From assembly GCA_045650705.1 (NCBI GenBank), contig JAZRRK010000058.1, positions 1-5,536 of the forward strand: a stretch of DNA of 5,536 nt, written 5' to 3'. The notes beneath the pieces are model-generated. The model had not been told where the DNA came from and ran no database searches. It worked only from the letters and a program-made list of their open reading frames with translations. A program made the translations under genes and the position numbers. Source of the DNA: UMGS1781 sp045650705. GTDB taxonomy: Bacteria; Bacillota; Clostridia; TANB77; CAG-508. This document shows, one piece after another, positions 1-4,848 of this stretch (its first letter is position 1; the number at the start of each line of letters is the position of its first letter).

Positions 1-668
1 AAATTCTTGATACTATAAAAGAATATGATTCATTTAAAAAGTTTAAAGGATATCAAAAAGAAATAGTAAACCTAGAACTGAAGATAGAAAATTTGAAAAA
101 TGAATTAAATAATATCGATAAAATCAAAATGGAAAATCAAGCATTGTTAAAAATAGAAGATGACATAAAAGAATGTAACAAAAAAATTGAATATATTATA
201 TATAACAATAATGATAATACTACGTATGAAAGCATAAAAAAAGATTTTTATAATTCACTTAAGGAAATTATTGATAAGCAAGGGTTGATTTCTATTTATA
301 TAAATAAACAAGGAAATGTAGAATTTAATTGTGAAATATTAAATTTAGATAATGAAGTTACTTCGGAAGCTAAAGGTTATACATATAAAAAAATTCTTTG
401 TGCTTGTTTTGATGTCGCAATAATAAAAAATTATATAGATAAATCTTTTTATAGGTGTGTTTATCATGATGGATGTTTAGAATCACTTGATCCAAGAAAA
501 CAACAGAGATATTTAGAATGGATAAAAAAACAATGCGAAAGATATAATATTCAATATATATTAACTGCAATTGATAGTGATGTCTCAAGTAGTTTAAATG
601 AAGATGACGTGGTATTAAATTTATATGATAATAGTGAAGATGGCACATTATTTGGTTTTAATTTCTAA
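1..668 (+). CDS. C-terminal part of a DUF2326 (ABC-three-component type) SMC/Rad50-like ATPase, 5' end outside window
   Basis: The reading frame is open from base 3, giving about 221 residues. A TTG at 93 is only an internal codon with no convincing ribosome site, so the true start lies left of the window. The first 80 or so visible residues are Lys/Glu/Asn-rich and look like the end of a coiled coil. The rest matches my memory of DUF2326: a GYTYKKILCACFD stretch (signature-like region), then FYRCVYHDGCLESLDPRK near nt 447-500 (Walker B-like strand, HDG, and a D-loop-like Asp), then YILTAIDSD (switch region), ending with a DGTLFGF-type tail. In this family the domain closes SMC/Rad50-like ATPases of ABC-3C systems, which are linked to antiphage defence. 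The C-terminus looks intact. The family call is recognition, not a search result; the defence role is inferred from the family. Confidence 0.75.
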   Translation, partial: ILDTIKEYDSFKKFKGYQKEIVNLELKIENLKNELNNIDKIKMENQALLKIEDDIKECNKKIEYIIYNNNDNTTYESIKKDFYNSLKEIIDKQGLISIYINKQGNVEFNCEILNLDNEVTSEAKGYTYKKILCACFDVAIIKNYIDKSFYRCVYHDGCLESLDPRKQQRYLEWIKKQCERYNIQYILTAIDSDVSSSLNEDDVVLNLYDNSEDGTLFGFNF

Positions 669-704
669 ATTATAGTTTAAATAATTAAAAAAATGAAAAA
701 TAAA

Positions 705-739
705 CGAAGAAAACCTAGATTAATTCTAGGCTTTCTTTG
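705..739. terminator. Bidirectional Rho-independent terminator
   Basis: The arms 705-719 and 725-739 pair over 15 positions with one mismatch and one wobble, around a 5-nt loop (core CCTAGA-TTAAT-TCTAGG). Rightward the second arm is rich in T (CTTTCTTTGTTT); leftward it is followed by TTTTCTTCGTTTATTTTT. It sits between convergent transcripts: the DUF2326 gene from the left and the integrase operon from the right. The stop codon of the 726-890 gene lies inside the hairpin. Confidence 0.7.
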
Positions 740-890
740 TTTCATCTAATAAAATTTCTCTAGCAACTTCACTAACTCTATTATTTAATTGTTCTGGTGT
801 AAGATTAGGTTCTGCTTTTTGGAAATGTTCTCGAAGTTGCTTTTTTATTAGAATAATATGTTCATCTGTTTCCGTATTATTAAATTTCAT
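726..890 (-). CDS. Small hypothetical protein (54 aa) downstream of the integrase
   Basis: This 54-codon gene starts with ATG at 890. It is preceded by AGGAG nine bases upstream, and the AGGAG overlaps the integrase stop codon (TAG-GAG). Only 12 bases separate the two genes, so translation is probably coupled. The protein is hydrophilic and mostly helical in character: MKFNNTETDEH, then IKKQLREHF, a TPEQLNNRVSEVAREILL segment and a Lys-rich end. There is no membrane segment, Cys pair or recognisable motif. I do not recognise the family. Position suggests an accessory of integration or excision, or a product conserved with the integrase, but that is inference. The frame is closed by the terminator hairpin. 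Confidence 0.6.
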   Translation of the reverse strand: MKFNNTETDEHIILIKKQLREHFQKAEPNLTPEQLNNRVSEVAREILLDETKKA

Positions 891-902
891 AGCAAATATC
901 TC

Positions 903-2162
903 CTATACAAAATATAATTCTCTTATTTTTTCCATATTATCTTTTTTATGATTTGGTAGGGCATGACCATATTTATTTAATGTTGTACTAGGATCAGAAT
1001 GTCCTAATATTTTACTTAAAACTAATATGTCCATTCCTTGTTCAATAGCTCTTGTTGCAAATGTATGTCGTAAAGTATGGAAAGTTACATTTGGAGTGCT
1101 CCATTTGGGCTTAGGTTTAGTTTTTAGCCCTTTTTTTATCTTATCTCGGATAGTTTTAGGTCTTGTTTCTATAAGCCCGCATTCTGCCAATATTTTATTA
1201 TAATAATTTTTAAAAGTTTTTTGGTCATAAGGTTCTCCAATTTCATTACAGAATAAAAAGTTTTTATCACTATAAGCCGAACCACTATCTTGTTTTTCTT
1301 TATTCTGTATTTTTTTATGTGTTTTAAGTTCTTTTGTCATTTCATCAATTAATGGAATAGTTCTAAAAGAATTTTCTGTTTTGGGAGTATCTAAAATTAT
1401 CTCCGTTTTATTACCATTAGCTTTATAAGTTGTTACTCGTTTTATTGTATTCTTTACATATATTATTTTCTTATCAAAATCAATGTCATTCCATCTTAAA
1501 GCAAGTATTTCTCCTAATCTCATACCAGTAAATAAATCTAAAATTACAACTATTCCTAATCTATGATTTCTAGAAGCGGTAATTAGATTTTTCTGTTCTT
1601 CTCTAGATAAGACTCTCATTTCTTTTCTAAATACTTTAGGTACTTTTACAAATTCACAGATATTTTTCTTAATCATTTCATTTAGGTATGCTTGTTTTAA
1701 AGAAGCATGAATCATATTATATAAGTTTTTTAAAGTTTTATCAGAAAGACCACCTTCTTTATTATCTAATCTTCCACCTGTTAATTTCGTATTTAAAAAA
1801 TCTTGTAATATTTTAGGATTTAAATCTTTTAGTTTTAGATTTCTAAAGTATGGTGTAATATGTCCTCTAATATAAGTTTCGTAGCTTGTGTATGTAGACA
1901 ACTTAATACTAGGTTTAGCATAAGTTTCTAACCAAGTTTTAAGCCAACCTACAAATGTTATATTAGTTTCATTTATGAATGAATCTTCAGCAAGCTCTGC
2001 TAAAACTTTTGAAAGTTCAGCAGATACTTCTGCTCGTGTTTTTTTATAAATATATTTAAACTTTGGTTTTCCATCTATAGTTCTTCCAATTATTGCTCGT
2101 GCTTCCCAACGACCATCTTTTCTCTTTCGTATAGTTCCTTCATTTTGACCTCGTTTTCCCAT
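903..2162 (-). CDS. int: Tyrosine recombinase / integrase (Tn916 Int-like, 419 aa)
   Basis: Catalyses site-specific integration and excision of the element through a phosphotyrosine intermediate. Residues 9-55 (GTIRKRKDGRWEAR ... KKTRAEV) resemble the AP2-like arm-binding domain of Tn916/lambda-type integrases. Residues about 70-165 form the SAM-like core-binding domain. The catalytic domain has every expected residue: R215 in FTGMRLGE, K261 in TPKTENSFRTIP, H362 and R365 in HTLRH, H388 in LGHSD, and nucleophile Y398 in LNKYGH. Length is close to Tn916 Int (about 405 aa). The ATG at 2162 follows an excellent AAGGAGGTGA site. It is the second gene of an operon with the upstream 90-aa gene (20-base gap) and is followed within 12 bases by the 54-aa gene. 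It appears intact. Confidence 0.95.
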   Translation of the reverse strand: MGKRGQNEGTIRKRKDGRWEARAIIGRTIDGKPKFKYIYKKTRAEVSAELSKVLAELAEDSFINETNITFVGWLKTWLETYAKPSIKLSTYTSYETYIRGHITPYFRNLKLKDLNPKILQDFLNTKLTGGRLDNKEGGLSDKTLKNLYNMIHASLKQAYLNEMIKKNICEFVKVPKVFRKEMRVLSREEQKNLITASRNHRLGIVVILDLFTGMRLGEILALRWNDIDFDKKIIYVKNTIKRVTTYKANGNKTEIILDTPKTENSFRTIPLIDEMTKELKTHKKIQNKEKQDSGSAYSDKNFLFCNEIGEPYDQKTFKNYYNKILAECGLIETRPKTIRDKIKKGLKTKPKPKWSTPNVTFHTLRHTFATRAIEQGMDILVLSKILGHSDPSTTLNKYGHALPNHKKDNMEKIRELYFV

Positions 2163-2182
2163 CTTTGTTCACCTCCTTGATT

Positions 2183-2455
2183 TTAAGTATCAAGAAGTTT
2201 TAAAAGTCTAAAGCAGTCTTTATAGCCTTGTTTGTACAAATATTCACTTTCAAAAGACTCAAGTTCTGCTATTTTACCTACTAACTCATCTATTTTTTCA
2301 AATAGTTCGGGATATTCTGTTGTTATAGAATCTAAAAGTTCATCTACTTCATCATAAAGCTCATTATATTCATCGTTTTCTTCTAATAAAGAATTTAATG
2401 TTTCAGATTTTAAATCGTATAAAAAATCATTTAAATATGTTTCAAAAATTTCCAT
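2183..2455 (-). CDS. Small acidic helical protein (90 aa), DUF6809-like
   Basis: I place the start at the ATG at 2455 (MEIFETYLND), ten bases after a GGAAGGAG site. An in-frame ATG at 2506 would add 17 residues (MVSTYNEIF...) but has no ribosome site and lies in the promoter dyad. The product is strongly acidic, with a run of EENDEYNELYDEVDELLDS near residues 25-43, followed by ELFEKIDELVGKIAELE and a YLYKQGYKDCFRLLKLL ending. The overall plan (acidic helix, ELFEK segment, GY-x-R/G-xx-L C-terminus) resembles DUF6809 proteins often found on Bacillota mobile elements; the assignment is from memory and only moderate. No function is known to me. Its place directly upstream of int, in the same operon, suggests a role in element maintenance or control. 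Confidence 0.7.
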   Translation of the reverse strand: MEIFETYLNDFLYDLKSETLNSLLEENDEYNELYDEVDELLDSITTEYPELFEKIDELVGKIAELESFESEYLYKQGYKDCFRLLKLLDT

Positions 2456-2489
2456 AAAAAAGTTTCTCCTTCCAATTTTAAAAATTTCA

Positions 2490-2518
2490 TTGTAAGTAGA
2501 AACCATATGTGATATACT
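2490..2518 (+). promoter_or_regulatory. Strong rightward promoter (extended -10) of the antisense small RNA
   Basis: TTGTAA (2490-2495), a 17-base spacer and TATACT (2513-2518), preceded by TGA as an extended -10 (TGn). The predicted start is G2525. No sizeable plus-strand ORF follows, only a terminator about 70 bases downstream, so the promoter appears dedicated to a short RNA. Confidence 0.6.
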
Positions 2519-2533
2519 AAATATGGTTCTACT
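2495..2533. repeat. 13-bp inverted repeat over the small-RNA promoter (operator candidate)
   Basis: The left arm AGTAGAAACCATAT (2495-2508) and right arm ATATGGTTCTACT (2521-2533) are complementary, with one extra base on the left, around a 12-base spacer that contains the -10 box. The dyad covers the region from the -35 edge to about +9. This is the geometry of a repressor operator. It differs in sequence from the dyad at 2774-2808, so a different protein, or a structural role, is implied. Confidence 0.5.
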
Positions 2534-2595
2534 GTAGCGGTGGGGCTAAGGAGTTAGTGAAATATGTTGTCTGACAAGCACTAATTCCTTTTTTT
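2525..2595 (+). ncRNA. Predicted antisense small RNA of about 70 nt
   Basis: Bounded by a near-consensus promoter (2490-2518) and an intrinsic terminator (2548-2595). It lies opposite the junction between the RHH repressor gene and the DUF6809-like gene, and its 3' end overlaps the repressor stop codon (2594-2596). The terminator stem of 12 bp carries a 19-nt loop with UUGUCUGACAA (2567-2577). Ten bases of this are exactly complementary to the predicted 5' end of the repressor mRNA (UUGUCAGACA). A read-through minus-strand transcript would also form the complementary hairpin, allowing loop-loop kissing. A 6-codon frame (ATG at 2565) lies within the loop but is poor as a gene. Existence of the RNA is inferred from signals only. 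Confidence 0.55.
2548..2595 (+). terminator. Rho-independent terminator of the small RNA
   Basis: The stem AAGGAGTTAGTG (2548-2559) with CACTAATTCCTT (2579-2590) gives 12 pairs with one G-U, a 19-nt loop, and seven T residues (2589-2595). The T-run exists only in the plus-strand direction. The loop is unusually long for a pure terminator and holds the TTGTCTGACAA motif. Confidence 0.75.
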
Positions 2596-2758
2596 ATTTA
2601 TCCAACGTTTTAATCAAATTTCTAATGGCATCAGTATAATTTATATTTTCTCTTTTACAATACTTATTTAATTTATCAAATGTATCGTTATCTAAACGTA
2701 CTGTAATTCTATTATTTTTTGGATTATTTGTTGGACGTCCCATTTTAGACTTATCCAT
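2594..2758 (-). CDS. Ribbon-helix-helix (CopG/Arc-like) repressor, 54 aa
   Basis: Starts at the ATG at 2758, after GAGGTGAT, an eight-base match to the 16S rRNA tail. The protein begins MDKSKMGRPTNNPKNN, the N-terminal signature of many small RHH regulators on Bacillota elements. Next come the beta strand RITVRLDN (residues 17-24), helix A DTFDKLNKYCKREN and helix B YTDAIRNLIKTL, the normal order of an RHH fold. Such proteins bind DNA as dimers through the strand and often repress their own promoter. The -10 box of its promoter lies at the centre of a 13-bp dyad, which fits autoregulation. Its 3' end overlaps the terminator of the opposing small RNA. Leftward read-through would enter the DUF6809-like gene and int, so it may control the recombination genes. 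Confidence 0.85.
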   Translation of the reverse strand: MDKSKMGRPTNNPKNNRITVRLDNDTFDKLNKYCKRENINYTDAIRNLIKTLDK

Positions 2759-2773
2759 TCATCACCTCATTTC

Positions 2774-2808
2774 TGTCTGACAATTGTATTATATAACAAT
2801 GTCAGACA
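2774..2808. promoter_or_regulatory. Operator dyad of the RHH repressor gene
   Basis: TGTCTGACAATTGT (2774-2787) and ACAATGTCAGACA (2796-2808) are inverted copies differing by one extra A. The 8-base centre includes the -10 box of the minus-strand promoter. A dyad centred on the -10 of an RHH gene is a classic autorepression site. The 10-mer TGTCTGACAA also occurs at 2568-2577, inside the small RNA. Confidence 0.6.
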
Positions 2809-2816
2809 AAAGTCTA
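2788..2816 (-). promoter_or_regulatory. Promoter of the RHH repressor gene
   Basis: On the minus strand TAGACT (2816-2811), a 17-base spacer and a perfect TATAAT (2793-2788). Transcription should start near 2781, leaving a leader of about 23 nt whose first bases (GUCAGACA) belong to the operator arm and are complementary to the small-RNA loop. Confidence 0.6.
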
Positions 2817-2841
2817 ACCTTTTTATGAAATTTTTTAAAAA

Positions 2842-4104
2842 TTACATCTCTAATTCATCATCCCAGTTAAATGAACTGCCATAACGATGTTTATTAAGCC
2901 ATTCTTTTTGAGCTTGTTTGCTTAAACTTCTAAAACTTCTTATAGTTCTTCTTGGTCTATCTTGATTATATCTTTTGTTTTGTAATAAATAGGAAAGAGC
3001 AACTATTTTATCCAAAGCAGTGTTGCAAGTGAACCTAATAGTATCCCTATTGGAATTCCTTTCAAAATTATGTGTCTCCATTTTATTAATTGCAGTTCTT
3101 GTACTTTCTCTATATATTCTCTCATCTGATCTTGGATTTCTTCCTGTAAAGTTTCCTTCAGTTCTTTCTTTAAATTTCGAACTTCCGTATCTACCGAAGT
3201 TTGTCTGTCTATTTTGTAATCTAGCATTTTCATTTTGTCGTGAATGTTCTCTATCCAAGTTATTATTGATGCCCATAAATCTGGACTTATTGTTATAAAT
3301 TCTGCCTTCATTTGTGTTTGCATTGGTATTTGTGAAGGCATTTGTATTGATTGATTTTTCTGTTTTAATTCTTCCATTGATGGCATTTTCCATTTCCTCC
3401 TTTAAATATTTTTCATCATGTAGACTCCTATCTCTACATCTATTTCCATCTGGTGTAATGTAAGTTATATATTTTCTAGTATCAGTCCATATAACTTCAT
3501 AACCTTTATAATTCATATTTTTTATATAATCTTCTTTAGTGTTTGATATTAATAAACATTCATCAATATCATTTATAAGTTTAAATTTCCAACTTTCTCC
3601 TCTTTGTGCAACTGCAATTTCATTTTGACTTAAATCTTTCACTTTAGAATTTTTAATAGGTGTTTCTTTTAAATTGTAGTGATTACAAAGAAAGTTAGAA
3701 TATTGTTTTAATCTTTCCAAGTCTTTGTTACTCATATGAACTTTTTTACCATTCTCAAACGAAACAGAATTAACTATTAAGTGATTATGAAGATGATTCT
3801 TATCAGTATGAGTTGCAATTAAGACTTGATAATCTTTAAAATAATCAGCGAAATTAACTCCAACTTCATGAGCTTTTTCTGGTGTTATATTATCATCAGG
3901 AGAAAAAGATTGTATAACATGAAAATATGTATTTCCATCTGTTTTATTATATTGTTCTTTAACAACTTGCATTTCTATTGAAGCTGTTTCAGGTGTACAA
4001 TCTTTTCCTGATATTAAAAGTTCATTAGTCTTTTCTGGATTTGTAACATAATCAATAATGCCTTTTATATTTCTTTTGGCGGTTTTGATTTTAACGATTG
4101 CCAT
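2842..4104 (-). CDS. mobA: MOBP-type (VirD2-like) relaxase, 420 aa
   Basis: Relaxases nick oriT and stay bound to the 5' end of the transferred strand through a tyrosine. Here Y19 in GIIDYVTNP is the likely nucleophile. The metal-binding motif HTDKNHLHNH spans residues 99-108 (H99, H104, H106, N107, H108), followed by the LIVNSVSFENGKK strand typical of Relaxase PF03432 proteins. The N-terminal 160 residues are the nuclease. The C-terminal part from about residue 240 is Asn/Arg-rich low complexity (NTNANTN and many RN/RS pairs) and is the stretch that also encodes a second protein in another frame. The start overlaps the end of mobC by 40 bases, with GGGAG about 11 bases upstream of the ATG. 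No primase or helicase domain is present. Confidence 0.93.
   Translation of the reverse strand: MAIVKIKTAKRNIKGIIDYVTNPEKTNELLISGKDCTPETASIEMQVVKEQYNKTDGNTYFHVIQSFSPDDNITPEKAHEVGVNFADYFKDYQVLIATHTDKNHLHNHLIVNSVSFENGKKVHMSNKDLERLKQYSNFLCNHYNLKETPIKNSKVKDLSQNEIAVAQRGESWKFKLINDIDECLLISNTKEDYIKNMNYKGYEVIWTDTRKYITYITPDGNRCRDRSLHDEKYLKEEMENAINGRIKTEKSINTNAFTNTNANTNEGRIYNNKSRFMGINNNLDREHSRQNENARLQNRQTNFGRYGSSKFKERTEGNFTGRNPRSDERIYRESTRTAINKMETHNFERNSNRDTIRFTCNTALDKIVALSYLLQNKRYNQDRPRRTIRSFRSLSKQAQKEWLNKHRYGSSFNWDDELEM
3003..3386 (-). CDS. mobB: Nested MobB-like mobilization protein inside the relaxase gene (127 aa)
   Basis: This frame lies wholly within the relaxase gene (about codons 240-367), same strand, shifted one base. 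Translation is supported by AAAGGAGG (3396-3403) nine bases before ATG 3386; the relaxase uses the same bases to encode Lys-Glu-Glu. The protein has a sensible design: a Gln/Met-rich N-terminus, a Trp-containing segment (WASIITWIENIHDKMKML, 38-55), a heptad-like charged coiled coil (about 56-100, with RNLKKELKETLQEEIQDQM) and a C-terminal membrane helix GIPIGILLGSLATLLWIK. In the ColE1 and pC221 families mob genes are nested in the relaxase gene and help attach the relaxosome to the transfer machinery. By analogy this is MobB-like; no family match has been checked. Confidence 0.75.
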   Translation of the reverse strand: MPSMEELKQKNQSIQMPSQIPMQTQMKAEFITISPDLWASIITWIENIHDKMKMLDYKIDRQTSVDTEVRNLKKELKETLQEEIQDQMREYIEKVQELQLIKWRHIILKGIPIGILLGSLATLLWIK

Positions 4105-4373
4105 ATGTTTTTTAACTCCCTTTGAAACACAACCAAATTAGGATTACTAATTTCACCAGAATTACAAGCTCTTGCAATTTGATTAACATTAGTTCCTATT
4201 TTTCTTAATTCAGTTAAAAAATCTTTATAACCATCATATACATAAATTTTCTTATTCAATGCACATTTTGTTACATAACCTGTTATAGTTAAATTTGCTT
4301 TTTTACTTCTTTGTTTTATATAATCTAAATCTTTTGTACTAATTCTAATATTTAAATTTTTATCTTTATTCAA
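4065..4373 (-). CDS. mobC: MobC relaxosome accessory protein with TTG start (102 aa)
   Basis: MobC proteins bind oriT and help the relaxase open the nick region. I start the gene at TTG 4373 because GAGAGGAG lies six bases upstream and the protein then begins as MobC proteins normally do (xNKDKNLNIRIS). Residues 6-40 (NLNIRISTKDLDYIKQRSKKANLTITGYVTKCAL) have ribbon-helix-helix character. LTELRKIGTNVNQIARACN (53-71) is the hallmark C-terminal motif of the family. The frame stays open to a TTG at 4529, adding 52 residues with a hydrophobic segment (YILLIFFLFWGLLILFASFAFVY), but that stretch lies over the candidate oriT and its TTG lacks a ribosome site. The 3' end overlaps the relaxase start by 40 bases, so the pair is translationally linked. 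Confidence 0.88.
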   Translation of the reverse strand: MNKDKNLNIRISTKDLDYIKQRSKKANLTITGYVTKCALNKKIYVYDGYKDFLTELRKIGTNVNQIARACNSGEISNPNLVVFQRELKNIWQSLKSKPPKEI

Positions 4374-4405
4374 TTTATACTCCTCTCTCAAAAAAAGGGG
4401 TTTTA

Positions 4406-4480
4406 GGGGCTTGCCCCTTATTAATCTGCGTTTGTATGTGTATACAAAGGCGAAACTTGCAAATAGAATAAGCAAGCCCC
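4406..4480. other. oriT: Candidate origin of transfer (oriT)
   Basis: This region lies directly upstream of mobC and the relaxase gene and is dense in symmetry. GGGGCTTGC (4406-4414) pairs with GCAAGCCCC (4472-4480), and next to them TTATT (4418-4422) pairs with AATAA (4467-4471). Inside lies a perfect 7-bp hairpin TTTGTAT-gtgt-ATACAAA (4431-4448). GGGGC-TT-GCCCC at 4406-4417 is also a local palindrome. GC content is raised against a very AT-rich background. Nested inverted repeats next to mobC-mobA are typical of oriT. The exact nic site is not identified. Confidence 0.65.
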
Positions 4481-4536
4481 AGAAGAGAAAGAAAATTAAC
4501 AAAATGTATTGCCAAATTTCCTTCTTCAATGTATAA

Positions 4537-4632
4537 TTATTTTAATAAACTTAGTAATGTTATTTTAAATATATCCAGTTTTCGAAGGCAGGTATATTTT
4601 AGTAACATTATTTTTTTATATACAAAATACAT
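4537..4632 (-). CDS. Possible 31-codon basic, hydrophobic peptide downstream of the excisionase gene
   Basis: ATG at 4632 follows AAGGAG (overlapping the stop codon of the HTH gene, TAAGGAG) by eight bases, which suggests coupled translation. The peptide MYFVYKKIMLLKYTCLRK continues to LDIFKITLLSLLK. It is basic, with short hydrophobic runs and one Cys. The same bases hold a large imperfect hairpin, so sequence conservation here could reflect structure rather than protein. I do not recognise it. The start signal is good, but the length is too short for confidence. Confidence 0.35.
   Translation of the reverse strand: MYFVYKKIMLLKYTCLRKLDIFKITLLSLLK
4555..4617 (+). terminator. Large imperfect hairpin followed by a T-run, plus-strand orientation
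   Basis: TAATGTTA (4555-4562) pairs with TAACATTA (4603-4610), and the inner stretches AAATATATCC and GGTATATTT pair with one bulge. Seven T residues follow (4611-4617). The form fits a rightward terminator, but no rightward transcript or gene precedes it within the element. It may stop antisense transcription running from the oriT side, or be a structural part of the oriT region. Confidence 0.4.
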
Positions 4633-4644
4633 TTCTAAAACTCC

Positions 4645-4848
4645 TTAATTACAATTTGAATTACTATTAATCCAAATCAAAAATTTATCTTTTGGTACAA
4701 GTTTTCTTTTACCAATTCTTAATGTAGGAAATCCTTTGCTATCCATAAGTTGATATGAATTAGCTTTAGATATTCCTAAATATCTACTAATATCTGTTGC
4801 AGATAAAGTAGCAGGTAAATCTTCTTTGGTTTTAAAACTACTATGCAT
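4645..4848 (-). CDS. xis: Excisionase-family winged-helix DNA-binding protein (67 aa)
   Basis: Excisionases bind near att sites and bias the integrase toward excision. The start is set at ATG 4848 (MHSSFKTKED), seven bases after AAAGGAGG. An upstream in-frame ATG at 4890 would place that ribosome site inside the coding region and lacks one of its own. Residues 16-36 (SATDISRYLGISKANSYQLMD) form the MerR/Xis-like helix-turn-helix, and GFPTLRIGKRKLVPKDKFLIWI gives the wing and closing helix, exactly as in the excisionase/HTH_17 family. Length equals that of Tn916 Xis as I recall it (67 aa). It is the first substantial gene behind the leftward promoter at 5073-5101 and lies upstream of the mobilization genes. 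In some elements such proteins act as regulators instead. Confidence 0.85.
   Translation of the reverse strand: MHSSFKTKEDLPATLSATDISRYLGISKANSYQLMDSKGFPTLRIGKRKLVPKDKFLIWINSNSNCN

Noticed and set aside
370..648. 92-codon minus-strand frame opposite the DUF2326 gene
   Set aside because: It is a shadow of a recognisable coding region, with His/Tyr/Ile-rich composition and no start signal.
2565..2585. 6-codon ORF (ATG TTG TCT ...) in the small RNA with AAGGAG upstream
   Set aside because: The AAGGAG is part of the terminator stem and the frame ends at once; hairpin structure explains the bases better than a peptide.
2594..2816. pMV158-like plasmid copy-control region (copG plus antisense RNA)
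   Set aside because: The pairing of an RHH repressor and an antisense RNA is similar, but no replication initiator follows; the downstream genes are a DUF6809-like gene and an integrase.
3020..3298. 92-codon plus-strand frame within the relaxase region
   Set aside because: It is the antisense shadow of the relaxase and nested mobB-like frames, with no ribosome site; its hydrophobic look comes from the complement of charged codons.
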